Source: Burkholderia lata
Lineage (GTDB): Bacteria; Pseudomonadota; Gammaproteobacteria; Burkholderiales; Burkholderiaceae
Length of the DNA stretch: 64,000 bases
Reading direction: 5' to 3'
Assembly (NCBI RefSeq): GCF_000012945.1
Contig: NC_007510.1
Span: 2,542,001 to 2,606,000, forward strand
The position numbers and the translations under genes are program-made. The notes beneath the pieces were generated by a model that was given only the letters and a program-made list of their open reading frames with translations, had not been told where the DNA came from and did not search any database. The stretch's first letter is position 1. Each line of letters begins with the position of its first letter. Below are positions 1 through 9,150 of this stretch, piece after piece.

Positions 1-390
1 CTTCGAGGTCACGCCCGGCCACAGGTAGTCGAGGTTGAGGTTCGCGACGCCGTGCAGGCGCAGCCACGCCTGGAAGTTGTCGAACAGCGGCTGCAGCGCG
101 AAGAAGAAGAACAGCGAATAAATGCCGAGCTTCGCGATCGCCGTGTAGATCACGTCGACCCGCACGGCACGGCGATTCGTCCAGCGCTCGACGGGCAGCA
201 GCGCCTCGAGCGGGCGCAGCAGCACGAACATCAGGACCATCTGCAGCGCGCCGACGATCACCCAGTACAGCGCGTCGTAGGTGTCCTCGTCATAGTCCAT
301 CAGGTTGAACTTGAAGAGGAGCGGCTGCACGACGTCGACGTACAGCCAGGTCTGGATGTCCGATACGAATGCATCGATCAGGTGCAGCAT
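1..390 (-). CDS. Sterol desaturase / fatty acid hydroxylase family membrane protein (3' part cut by window edge)
   Basis: The first 130 codons of a minus-strand gene that runs off the left edge. The protein begins MLHLIDAFVSDIQTWLYVDV and has two long hydrophobic stretches (about residues 43-62 and 85-103), consistent with an integral membrane protein. The start and spacing resemble sterol-desaturase-family proteins, which are di-iron hydroxylases; the histidine clusters that would prove this lie beyond the window. GGGAG sits just upstream of the ATG. It starts 16 bp after the stop of the YncE-like gene and so is probably co-transcribed with it. The family call rests on overall appearance only. 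Confidence 0.6.
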   Translation of the reverse strand, partial: MLHLIDAFVSDIQTWLYVDVVQPLLFKFNLMDYDEDTYDALYWVIVGALQMVLMFVLLRPLEALLPVERWTNRRAVRVDVIYTAIAKLGIYSLFFFFALQPLFDNFQAWLRLHGVANLNLDYLWPGVTSK

Positions 391-406
391 CGTTCTCCCC
401 CGCCCG

Positions 407-1396
407 TCACGCGCCGTTCGCGGCGCGCCACGGCGCGCGGTCGTAGAAATAGATGCCGTGCGGCGAGCGGCCGACAGCGATCGTCTGCACCAGCTTGCGC
501 GACGCCAGGTCGATGATCCCGACCTTCTTCGCGAAGCGGAACGTCACCCACAGCGTCTTCTTGTCGGCGGACAGCTCCATGTCGTCCGGGCCCGGCAGCA
601 GGCCGGTGATGTCGCCGACGTTGGTGAGCGTGTTCTCGTCGATGATGCTGATCGTGTTCGCGACCCGGTTCGTCACCGCGACGTGCGTGCCGTCGGCGAG
701 CGAGCGGAAGTTGTGCGCGCCCTTGCCGGTGTAGATCTGCTTGACGACCTTCTGGTTGCGCCAGTCGACCACCGCGACGTAATCCGCGCCGGTCATCCCG
801 ACGAGCAGGTACTTGTCGTCCGGCGTGAGCCACAGGCCGGCCGGCACCTTGCCGACCTTCATCTTCCACTTGACCGTCTGCGTCGGCAGGTCGATCGCCG
901 CGATCTCGCCGGAGACTTGCAGCGACACGAGCAGCGTCTTGCTGTCCTTCGTGAACGCGAGGTGGCTCGGCATCACTTCGAGCGGCACGCGCTTCACGAG
1001 CTTCAGGTCGCGGCCGTCGTAGCCGTAGATGTCGACGCGGTCGAGGCGCAGGCCGGCCGCCGCGAACCACTTGCGGTCGGGCGAGAAGCCGAGCTGGTAA
1101 GGATCGTCGATCCCTTCGATGGTGCGCTGCAGCTTGCCCGTCTTCGGATCGAGGAACATCAGGCTGTTCGAGACCGAATTTGCAACGATCAGCGACGAAT
1201 TGTCGGGCGTCGCCATCAGGTGATGCGGTTCCTTGCCGGTCGGCATCGTGCCGACGACCTGGCGGGTCTGCTGATCGATCAGGGAAAGCGTCGCTTCGGC
1301 CGAATTGAGGATGATGACGTTATTCGCGTGTGCGGCGGGCGCCAGCACGGCGGCGGCCAGCGCAAGCGTGCGGCCGAGGGAAAGGAAAGTGCGCAT
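407..1396 (-). CDS. Secreted YncE-like beta-propeller repeat protein
   Basis: 329 residues with a Sec signal peptide (MRTFLSLGRTLALAAAVLAP, probable cleavage after AHA at about residue 24). The mature part is a chain of about 40-residue repeats of the type seen in YVTN/YncE seven-bladed propellers, for example VVGTMPTGKEPHHLMATPD, LLVSLQVSGEIAAIDLPTQ and LVQTIAVGRSPHGIYF. Such proteins are periplasmic and of poorly defined role; some bind DNA or accompany redox and membrane-modification systems. It is the upstream gene of a pair with the truncated desaturase-like gene. No enzymatic residues can be named. Confidence 0.85.
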   Translation of the reverse strand: MRTFLSLGRTLALAAAVLAPAAHANNVIILNSAEATLSLIDQQTRQVVGTMPTGKEPHHLMATPDNSSLIVANSVSNSLMFLDPKTGKLQRTIEGIDDPYQLGFSPDRKWFAAAGLRLDRVDIYGYDGRDLKLVKRVPLEVMPSHLAFTKDSKTLLVSLQVSGEIAAIDLPTQTVKWKMKVGKVPAGLWLTPDDKYLLVGMTGADYVAVVDWRNQKVVKQIYTGKGAHNFRSLADGTHVAVTNRVANTISIIDENTLTNVGDITGLLPGPDDMELSADKKTLWVTFRFAKKVGIIDLASRKLVQTIAVGRSPHGIYFYDRAPWRAANGA

Positions 1397-1576
1397 GAAG
1401 ACTCACGTCGAGGAACAACCGTCATTGTAAAACGTTCAACCGGCCCGGCCGGTTGACCGAAGCCGGCATTGCGCCACTTCGACGCACGCCGCGGCGGCCC
1501 GGTCGGCCGGCGCGGCAGGCGCCGCGCGGCCGGCCGGGGCCGGCCGCCGGTGCGAGCCCGGGAAACCGATGTTGCG

Positions 1577-4500
1577 CTAGCGCTGCATCGACTCCCAGAC
1601 CTTGTGCAGACGCTTGACAGAGACAGGCATCGGCGTGCGCAGTTCCTGCGCGAACAGCGAAATCCGCAGTTCCTCGAGCAGCCAGCGGAATTCCGCGAGC
1701 CGCGAATCGGCGACGCCGCCGCGCTGCGACACCGCGCGCTGGTACTGCTGGGCGAGCGGCAGCAGGTCGGCCGACTGCTTCGCGTCGCGCGCCGGATCGG
1801 CCTTCAGCTTGTCGATCCGCAGCGCGATGCCCTTCAGGTAGCGCGGGAAGTGCGCCAGTTGCGCGTACGGCGTATCGATCACGAAGCGCTTGCCGACCAG
1901 CGCGCCGAGCTGCTGCTGCAGGTCCGCGTGGGCCTGCGCGAACGGCTTCGCCTGCGCGAGCTTCTTCACGAGCCCCGCGTATTCGGCCAGGATCTGCCCG
2001 ACCAGCCGCGCGATTTCCTGCGCGAGCAGGTTCAGGCGGCTCCGGCCCTCGTCGCGGCGCGCGTGGAAGCTTGCGTCGTCGTCGGGCAGCGGGTCCTGCA
2101 GGCACGCGCGGTCGAGCGCCGTGTCGATCAGCTGGTCGCGCAGCTCGTCCTGCGTGCCGAGCGACATGTACTGCATCGCCATCTCGCGCAGGCCCGGCAG
2201 GTTCTTCTCGAGGAACTTGATCGGCTCCTTCAGCTGCAGCGCGAACAGCCGCCGCAGGCCGGCCCGGTGGATGCGCGCGGCCTCCTCCGGCGAATCGAAC
2301 ACTTCGACGTCGCAATGCGTGCCGCGATCGACGAGTGCCGGGTAGCCGTACAGCGTCTGGCCGCGCCGGCGGATCTCCAGCAGCTCGGGCAGCTTGCCGA
2401 AATTCCACGTCGTCAGGTTCTCGTACAGCGCGGTCGCGCCGGCTTCCGCCGGAGCGGCCGTCTGCGGCGCCGCGCCCTTGCCGGCCTTCGCGTTGCGGCC
2501 GGCGGCACCGGTCGTGGCAGCCGTCGCCGGCGCCTGGCCGATGGGCTGGCCGTCATCGGCATCGCCGCCCGCGGCGATCGTCGACGCCGCCGCGATCTTC
2601 TGGAACTGCTGCTGCGCCTGCGCCCCCAGCTCCTGGCGAAGCTGCGCGAGATTGCGCCCCATCGCGAGCTGGCGGCCGTGCTCGTCGATCACCTTGAAAT
2701 TCATGAACAGGTGCGCGGGCAGCGTCTCGAGCTTGAAGTCGGCCGTTTTCATCGCGATTTGCGTTTCACCACGCACGTCGGCGATCAGCGCCTCGACGAG
2801 CCCGCCCGCGCCGAAGCGCTCGCGGCCCATCCGCTCGACGAAGCCGGCCGCGTACTCGGGCAGCGGCACGCAATGCCGGCGCAGCTTCTGCGGCAACGAC
2901 TTCAGCAGCAACTGCACCTTTTCCTTCAGCATCCCCGGCACGAGCCACTCGCAGCGGCGCGCGTCGACCTGGTTCAGCGCATACAGCGGCACCGCGAGCG
3001 TCACGCCGTCGCGCGGCGTGCCGGGCTCGAAGTGATACGTGAGCGCCATCTCGACGCCGGCCATCGTCGCGCGCTTCGGGAACAGCTCGGTCGTCACGCC
3101 GGCCGCCTCGTGGCGCATCAGGTCGTCGCGCGACAGATACAGCAGCCGCAGCTTGTCCTCGGGCTGGCCGCCCTTCTTCACTTCGTCGCGATACCAGCGC
3201 TCGAACGCGGCGCCCGTGTGAATGCCTTCCGGAATCGCCTGGTCGTAGTACGCGTAGATCAGCTCGTCGTCGACCAGCACGTCCTGCCGGCGCGACTTGT
3301 GCTCGAGCTGCTCGATGTCGGCGAGCAGCTTGCGGTTGTGCGCGAAGAACGCGAGCTTCGTGTCGAACTCGCCCTCGACCAGCGCGCCGCGGATGAACAG
3401 CTCGCGCGCCCGCGACGGATCCTGCTTGCCGAACGCGACGCGCCGGCGGTGGTAGATCGGCAGCCCGTACAGCGTCGCGCGCTCGTATGCGCTGACCTGC
3501 GCCGGGCGCTTTTCCCAGTGCGGCTCCGACAGTGACTTCTTCAGCAGGTGCGCGCCGACCTTCTCGACCCATTCGGGCTCGATCTTCGCGAGGCAGCGCG
3601 CATACAGCCGGCTCGTCTCGACGAGCTCGGCCGCCATCACCCAGCGGCCGGCCTTCTTCGCGAGCACGGAGCCTGGCCACAGGTAGAACTTGATCCCGCG
3701 CGCGCCGAGATAGTGCGGATCGTCGTCGGCCTTCAGGCCGAGGTTGCCGAGCAGGCCGGTCAACAGGGCCAGATGGATCTGTTCGTAGGTCGCCTCGACT
3801 TCGTTCAGCCGCCAGCCGTGCTCGCGCACAACCGTCAGCAGTTGCGAATGGACGTCGCGCCACTCGCGCAGCCGCAGGTGCGACAGGAAGTTCTGCCGGC
3901 ACGCATCGATCAGCTGGCGGTTCGACTTCTTGTGCGCGACGGCCTCTTCGAACCACGCCCAGATCTTCAGCCACTGCAGGAATTCGGAACGCTCGTCGGC
4001 AAACCGGCGGTGCGCCTGGTCGGCCTGCTCCTGCGCTTCGATCGGGCGGTCGCGCGGATCCTGCACGGACAGCGCGCTCGCGATGATCAGCACCTCGCGC
4101 AGCGACTGCTGGTCGCGCGCGGCGAGAATCATCCGGCCGACGCGCGGGTCGAGCGGCAGCCGCGCGAGTTCGCGGCCGAGCGGCGTCAGCGCGTTGTCGT
4201 CGTCGACCGCGCCAAGCTCGTTGAGCAGCTGGTAGCCGTCCGCGATCGCGCGGCCGGGCGGCGGCTCGAGGAACGGGAACGATTCGATCGCCGTCAGGTG
4301 CAGCGATTTCATCCGCAGAATCACCGACGCGAGCGACGAGCGCAGGATTTCCGGATCGGTGAAGCGCGCGCGCGCCTGATAGTCGCTTTCCTCGTACAAG
4401 CGGATGCAGACGCCATCGGCCACGCGGCCGCAACGGCCCGCGCGCTGGTTCGCGGCCGCCTGCGAGATCGACTCGACCTGCAGCTGCTCGACCTTGTTCC

Positions 4501-5785
4501 GGTACGAATAGCGCTTCACGCGCGCGAGGCCGGTATCGACGACGTAGCGGATGCCCGGCACCGTCAGCGAGGTTTCGGCCACGTTGGTCGCGAGCACGAT
4601 CCGGCGCGCATTCGACGCCTTGAACACCTTGTCCTGGTCGGCCGCCGAGAGCCGCGCGAACAGCGGCAGGATCTCGGTATGCGGCGGGTGGTGCTTGCGC
4701 AGCGCCTCGGCCGCTTCGCGGATCTCGCGCTCGCCGGGCAGGAACACCAGCACGTCGCCGGGGCCTTCGCGGCACAGCTCGTCGACTGCGTCGACGATCG
4801 CGTCCATCAGGTCGCGCTCGGCTTCGCGCGCGGTCTTCACGCGGTCGCGGCCGCCCGTGCCTTCGGCGTTCTTCACGGCCGGGCGATCCTCCGCCACGGG
4901 CCGGTAGCGCATCTCGACCGGATACAGCCGCCCGCTCACCTCGATCACGGGCGCGGGGCGCTCGTCGGAGCCGAAATGGCGCGCGAAGCGATCGGCGTCG
5001 ATCGTCGCGGACGTGACGATCAGCTTCAGGTCCGGCCGCCTCGGCAGGATTTCCTTCAGGTAGCCGAGCAGGAAGTCGATGTTCAGGCTGCGCTCGTGCG
5101 CCTCGTCGATGATCAGCGTGTCGTACGCCTTCAGCAGCGGGTCGGTCTGCGTCTCGGCGAGCAGGATCCCGTCCGTCATCAGCTTCACGGACGCGCCCGG
5201 CGCGAGATTGTCGGTGAAGCGCACCTTGTAGCCGACCACTTCGCCGAACGGCGTGCCGAGTTCCTCGGCGATCCGGCGACCGGTGGACGACGCGGCGAGG
5301 CGGCGCGGCTGCGTATGGCCGATCAGGCCCGTGCCGCCGGCGCCGAGGCCGCGGCCGAGATCGAGACAGATCTTCGGCAACTGCGTGGTCTTGCCCGAGC
5401 CGGTTTCGCCGCAGACGATGACAACCTGATGACCGGCGATCGCGCGCGCGATTTCGTCGCGCTTGCCCGACACGGGCAGGCTTTCGGGGTACGTGATCGG
5501 CGGGACCGGGTTCGGCGCGACGACCGCGCGCGGCGGACGCTCGCGGCGCGGCGGACGCTCGCCCGTTGCCTGCGGTGCGCCCTTTGCGGCCGGCTGGCGC
5601 GCATCGCTGCGCCGTTCGTCGCCGCGCGGCCCGCGCGGCGCGTGTGCCGGCGTGCCCGCCGGCTTGTCCTGCTGCTGGCGAGGTGGCTGGCCCTGCTGCT
5701 CGCGTGCATCGGCCGCACCATCCGGGTGCCGGGCCGACGGCGTATTGGCCCGCGTCGGCGCGGGACTTTTAGAAACATTCGACAT
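1577..5785 (-). CDS. hrpA: ATP-dependent RNA helicase HrpA (DEAH box)
   Basis: 1402 residues, slightly longer than the roughly 1300 of Escherichia coli HrpA because of a Pro/Gln/Arg-rich, probably disordered N-terminus (residues 1-95). Walker A GETGSGKTT is at 126-134 and the DEAH box IIDEAHERS at about 225-233, followed by the SAT motif VTSATID and motif VI QRAGRCGR. After the helicase core come the winged-helix/ratchet region and the long C-terminal extension (DUF3418-type) typical of HrpA. HrpA is a cytoplasmic 3'-5' helicase involved in mRNA processing and in rescue of stalled translation complexes. The start lies 23 bp from divergent argA. There is no Shine-Dalgarno sequence, but a TATAAT lies 8 bp upstream of the ATG, suggesting a leaderless or near-leaderless mRNA. 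Confidence 0.96.
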   Translation of the reverse strand: MSNVSKSPAPTRANTPSARHPDGAADAREQQGQPPRQQQDKPAGTPAHAPRGPRGDERRSDARQPAAKGAPQATGERPPRRERPPRAVVAPNPVPPITYPESLPVSGKRDEIARAIAGHQVVIVCGETGSGKTTQLPKICLDLGRGLGAGGTGLIGHTQPRRLAASSTGRRIAEELGTPFGEVVGYKVRFTDNLAPGASVKLMTDGILLAETQTDPLLKAYDTLIIDEAHERSLNIDFLLGYLKEILPRRPDLKLIVTSATIDADRFARHFGSDERPAPVIEVSGRLYPVEMRYRPVAEDRPAVKNAEGTGGRDRVKTAREAERDLMDAIVDAVDELCREGPGDVLVFLPGEREIREAAEALRKHHPPHTEILPLFARLSAADQDKVFKASNARRIVLATNVAETSLTVPGIRYVVDTGLARVKRYSYRNKVEQLQVESISQAAANQRAGRCGRVADGVCIRLYEESDYQARARFTDPEILRSSLASVILRMKSLHLTAIESFPFLEPPPGRAIADGYQLLNELGAVDDDNALTPLGRELARLPLDPRVGRMILAARDQQSLREVLIIASALSVQDPRDRPIEAQEQADQAHRRFADERSEFLQWLKIWAWFEEAVAHKKSNRQLIDACRQNFLSHLRLREWRDVHSQLLTVVREHGWRLNEVEATYEQIHLALLTGLLGNLGLKADDDPHYLGARGIKFYLWPGSVLAKKAGRWVMAAELVETSRLYARCLAKIEPEWVEKVGAHLLKKSLSEPHWEKRPAQVSAYERATLYGLPIYHRRRVAFGKQDPSRARELFIRGALVEGEFDTKLAFFAHNRKLLADIEQLEHKSRRQDVLVDDELIYAYYDQAIPEGIHTGAAFERWYRDEVKKGGQPEDKLRLLYLSRDDLMRHEAAGVTTELFPKRATMAGVEMALTYHFEPGTPRDGVTLAVPLYALNQVDARRCEWLVPGMLKEKVQLLLKSLPQKLRRHCVPLPEYAAGFVERMGRERFGAGGLVEALIADVRGETQIAMKTADFKLETLPAHLFMNFKVIDEHGRQLAMGRNLAQLRQELGAQAQQQFQKIAAASTIAAGGDADDGQPIGQAPATAATTGAAGRNAKAGKGAAPQTAAPAEAGATALYENLTTWNFGKLPELLEIRRRGQTLYGYPALVDRGTHCDVEVFDSPEEAARIHRAGLRRLFALQLKEPIKFLEKNLPGLREMAMQYMSLGTQDELRDQLIDTALDRACLQDPLPDDDASFHARRDEGRSRLNLLAQEIARLVGQILAEYAGLVKKLAQAKPFAQAHADLQQQLGALVGKRFVIDTPYAQLAHFPRYLKGIALRIDKLKADPARDAKQSADLLPLAQQYQRAVSQRGGVADSRLAEFRWLLEELRISLFAQELRTPMPVSVKRLHKVWESMQR

Positions 5786-5793
5786 GGGGGCGC

Positions 5794-5801
5794 ATTATAA
5801 T
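5794..5801. promoter_or_regulatory. Shared symmetric -10 element between hrpA and argA
   Basis: The 23-bp gap between the divergent start codons contains the palindrome ATTATAAT, which reads TATAAT on both strands. On the plus strand TATAAT ends 7 bp before the argA ATG; on the minus strand it ends 8 bp before the hrpA ATG. Neither gene has room for a ribosome binding site. Initiation 6-8 bp downstream of the -10 would place the 5' end at or next to each start codon. No good -35 is visible on either side. The promoter assignment is inference from position and sequence. Confidence 0.55.
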
Positions 5802-5808
5802 CCCGCCC

Positions 5809-7188
5809 ATGAATTCCCAAACCGACCTCCCCCCCGCCCAGACCGGCGCCACGACGCCGCCGGCTGCCGACGACTCGGCCGCCAGTCACGCGCAGTTCGT
5901 CGACTGGATGCGCTCCGTCGCGCCCTATATCCACAAGTTCCGCAACAGCACGTTCGTCGTGGGGTTTGGCGGCGAGGTGGTGCAGCAGGGGCTGCTGAAT
6001 GCGCTCGTGTCCGACATCGCGCTGCTGCAGGCGATGGGTATCCAGATCGTGCTGGTGCACGGCTCGCGCCCGCAGGTCGAGGAGCAGCTGAGCCTGCATG
6101 GTGTCGAATCCGAGTTTTCGCACGGGCTGCGCATCACCGATGCGCGCGCGCTCGAATCCGCGAAGGAAGCGGCCGGTGAAGTGCGTCTCGACATCGAGGC
6201 CGCGATCAGCCAGGGTCTGCCGAACTCGCCGATGGCGCACGCGCACATCAGCGTCGTGTCGGGCAACTTCGTGACCGCGCGGCCGGTGGGGATTCTCGAC
6301 GGGGTCGATTTCGCGCATACGGGCATCGTGCGCAAGATCGACGCCGAATCGATCCGTCATTCGCTCTCGAGCCGCAAGCTCGTGCTGCTGTCGCCGCTCG
6401 GGTTCTCGCCGACCGGCGAAGCGTTCAACCTGTCGATGGAAGACGTGGCGTCGGCCGCCGCGATCGCGCTGCGCGCCGACAAGATCGTGTTCCTGACCGA
6501 AGGCCCCGGCATCGTCGACGACGAAGGCGAGCTGATCCGCGAAATGTCGCTCGACGCGGCGGCCGAGCTGCTCGATTCCGGCAACGTCCAGGGCGACGAC
6601 GCGTTCTTCCTGAAGCATTCGATCCGCGCGTGCCGCGGCGGCGTGACCCGGGCGCACCTGATCCCGCAATCGCTCGACGGCAGCATGCTGCTCGAACTGT
6701 TCCTGCACGACGGCGTCGGCACGATGATCTCGTACGAGAACCTCGAGAGCCTGCGCGAAGCGACGCCGGACGACGTCGGCGGCATCCTGTCGCTGATCGA
6801 GCCGCTCGAGTCGGACGGCACGCTGGTGCGACGCGGCCGCCACCAGATCGAACGCGACATCGACCACTTCTCGGTGATCGAGCACGATGGCGTGCTGTTC
6901 GGCTGCGCGGCGCTGTATCCGTACCAGCAGGAAAAGATCGGCGAGATGGCGTGCCTGACGGTCGCGCCGGAAGCGCAGGGCTCGGGCGACGGCGAACGCC
7001 TGCTCAAGCGGATCGAGCAGCGCGCCCGCGCGCGCGGCCTCACGCATATCTTCGTGCTCACGACGCGCACCGAGCACTGGTTCCTCAAGCGCGGCTTCGT
7101 CAAGGTCAGCGTCGACGACCTGCCGGAAGACCGCCGCAAACTCTATAACTGGCAGCGCAAGTCGCTCGTGCTGATGAAACAGCTCTGA
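5809..7188 (+). CDS. argA: Amino-acid N-acetyltransferase (N-acetylglutamate synthase)
   Basis: 459 residues with the classical ArgA layout. An amino-acid-kinase-like domain (about 30-300: [43 protein letters not shown]) probably binds arginine for feedback control. A C-terminal GNAT acetyltransferase domain (about 310-459) carries the acetyl-CoA loop [12 protein letters not shown] and ends at the typical [15 protein letters not shown] region. It catalyses acetyl-CoA + glutamate to N-acetylglutamate, the first step of arginine synthesis, in the cytoplasm. The ATG follows a -10 element too closely for a ribosome binding site. The next gene, yggX, follows after 49 bp in the same direction and has its own ribosome binding site. 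Confidence 0.96.
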
Positions 7189-7237
7189 GCGCAGGCACGA
7201 CTGCCCTCCCCCAGACCGATTACAGGAGAAGTACACG

Positions 7238-7513
7238 ATGGCTCGAATGATCCAATGCGCGAAGCTCGGCAAGGAAGCCGAAGGCCTCGATTTCCCGCCG
7301 CTGCCGGGCGAACTCGGCAAGCGCATTTACGAGAGCGTCTCGAAGGAAGCGTGGCAAGGCTGGCTGAAGCAGCAGACGATGCTGATCAACGAAAACCGCC
7401 TGAACATGGCCGACCCGCGTGCGCGCCAGTACCTGATGAAGCAGACCGAGAAATACTTCTTCGGCGACGGCGCGGACCAGGCGTCCGGCTACGTGCCGCC
7501 GACGGAAGGCTGA
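7238..7513 (+). CDS. yggX: Fe(2+)-trafficking / oxidative damage protection protein YggX
   Basis: 91 residues, the usual family size. It opens [20 protein letters not shown] with the single conserved cysteine at residue 7 and retains the conserved [22 protein letters not shown] and YFFGDG segments. YggX proteins are small cytoplasmic factors proposed to limit labile iron and protect Fe-S proteins during oxidative stress. Translation is supported by GGAGAA 8 bp before the ATG. The gene lies behind argA in the same orientation and is closed by a strong terminator about 55 bp downstream. Confidence 0.95.
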
Positions 7514-7566
7514 AGACGCGCTGCCGCGCGGCCGGCGCAAGTTGCCGGCCACGCGCTCCGGGAAAG

Positions 7567-7600
7567 ACGGCACCGTGTTTCGCACGGTGCCGTTTTCTTT
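7567..7600 (+). terminator. Rho-independent terminator after yggX
   Basis: A perfect 11-bp stem (ACGGCACCGTG / CACGGTGCCGT) with loop TTTCG is followed by TTTTCTTTT on the plus strand. It lies 54 bp after the yggX stop and ends the argA-yggX transcript. The converging MHS permease gene stops at 7632. Confidence 0.93.
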
Positions 7601-7631
7601 TGGGAACGCGCGAGGCGGTATGCCGCTCCGC

Positions 7632-9047
7632 TCAACCGGCCGGCTTCAGCGCGCCGCCCTCGCCTGGCTGCGTGTTCCCGTCGACCGCGGGCTCCACGCC
7701 GCCGCCTTCGGTGCCCCATTCGGCCGCGTCGCTGCGTTCGGCCGTCGACAGTTCGTCCGCGCGATATCCGGTGCGATTCAGCAGCGCCAGCATGCAGACG
7801 AGCGACACGAACGCGTAAAGCCCCGACGCAACCGCGACACCGACGATGCTGCCGGTCGAATTGAGGATCGCCTGCGCGAGCACGGGCGTGCCGCCGCCGA
7901 CGACGAGCGCGCTCAGCTGATACGCGAGCGACAGGCCCGTATAGCGGATGTTCGCCGGGAACACGCGTGCGAGCACGCCGCCGACCGCGCCATAGAACAT
8001 CGCCGATGGAATCGTCGAGATGCACATGCCCGCGACGGCCACCCAGTACGACCGTGTCGCGAGCGCGTGAAACATCACGGGCATCAGCACGATTTCCGGA
8101 ATCAGGATCCAGCACATCGCGCGGCGCATGTCGACCTTCGACACGAACCACGCGCCGACCGGCTGCATCAGGAACTGCACGACGAGCGAGATCGACAGGA
8201 TGCCGAGGAACGTACCCTGCGCGTAGCCGAGCTCCTTGGTCGCCCACGACAGCGCGAACGTGCTGCGGAAGTACGTGACGTTGATCACCGGCAGCGTGCC
8301 GGCCGCGAGCAGCACGACGACCCAGTGATCGCGCACGACGTCGCGCAGCGGCAGCTTCACGGTGCGCTTGCGCGCGAGCACGCGCTGCATGTCGGCCGAC
8401 TCCTCGAGCTTCAGCCGGATCACCATGCCGATGATCACGAGCACGGCCGACAGCAGGAACGGAATCCGCCAGCCCCACATCAGGAACGACGGCGTCGGCA
8501 GCGCGCTCAGCGCGAAGAACGCGGCAGTCGCGAGCAGGTTGCCGGTGGGCGAGCCCTGCTGCGCGAACGCCGCATACAGGATGCTGCGATGCTTCGGCGC
8601 GTTCTCGCTCGCGATCAGCACCGCGCCGCCCCACTCGCCGCCGACCGCGATGCCCTGCAGCACGCGCAGCACGACGAGGCCGGCCGGCGCCCAGACGCCG
8701 ATCTGCGCATAACCGGGCAACAGGCCGATGCCGGTCGTGGCCAGCCCCATCATCACCAGCGTGATCACGAGCGCGGTCTTGCGGCCGACACGATCGCCGA
8801 GATGCCCGAACACGATGCCGCCGAGCGGTCGCGCGGCAAAGCCGGCCCAGAACGTAACGAACGCCAGCAGCGTCGCAACGCCGGGATCCATTGTGCTCGC
8901 AAAGAACACCTTGCCGAACACGAGCGCCGCGGCCGTGCCGTAGATGTAGAAGTCGTACCACTCGATCGTGGTGCCGACGAACGCCGCGAAGGCGGCGCGG
9001 CCGGGCCGCGGTTGCGGTGCGGTAGTCGGGGATTGCTGACGGCTCAT
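7632..9047 (-). CDS. MFS transporter, metabolite:H+ symporter (MHS) family
   Basis: 471 residues, 12 predicted hydrophobic segments. The first segment carries the MHS-type signature FVGTTIEWYDFYIYG, followed by FFASTMDPGVATLLAFVTF and the inter-helix motif GHLGDRVGRKTALV. Members import organic acids, shikimate, proline/betaine or related solutes with protons. I chose the ATG at 9047 over the one at 9059 because GGAGACATCG gives it a well-spaced ribosome binding site. It is the most downstream gene of a minus-strand set after the CoA-transferase and acyl-CoA dehydrogenase, so it may import the acid those enzymes degrade. The substrate cannot be read from sequence. Confidence 0.88.
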   Translation of the reverse strand: MSRQQSPTTAPQPRPGRAAFAAFVGTTIEWYDFYIYGTAAALVFGKVFFASTMDPGVATLLAFVTFWAGFAARPLGGIVFGHLGDRVGRKTALVITLVMMGLATTGIGLLPGYAQIGVWAPAGLVVLRVLQGIAVGGEWGGAVLIASENAPKHRSILYAAFAQQGSPTGNLLATAAFFALSALPTPSFLMWGWRIPFLLSAVLVIIGMVIRLKLEESADMQRVLARKRTVKLPLRDVVRDHWVVVLLAAGTLPVINVTYFRSTFALSWATKELGYAQGTFLGILSISLVVQFLMQPVGAWFVSKVDMRRAMCWILIPEIVLMPVMFHALATRSYWVAVAGMCISTIPSAMFYGAVGGVLARVFPANIRYTGLSLAYQLSALVVGGGTPVLAQAILNSTGSIVGVAVASGLYAFVSLVCMLALLNRTGYRADELSTAERSDAAEWGTEGGGVEPAVDGNTQPGEGGALKPAG

Positions 9048-9150
9048 CGATGTCTCCATGTTTGCGTGTCGGGGGCGCGACTGTCGCGCGCCTTTCCCGG
9101 GTGGCCGGCATCGCGCCGCCGGCCGGCGGCGTCGTGCCGGTCGGCGGCGC

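Noticed and set aside
1469..3535. Long plus-strand open frame opposite hrpA
   Set aside because: It is antisense to hrpA, very Arg/Gln-rich, and lacks any recognisable domain. High GC3 keeps antisense frames open.
3548..5800. Second long plus-strand open frame opposite hrpA
   Set aside because: Same reason: it mirrors a strongly supported helicase gene and has low-complexity composition.
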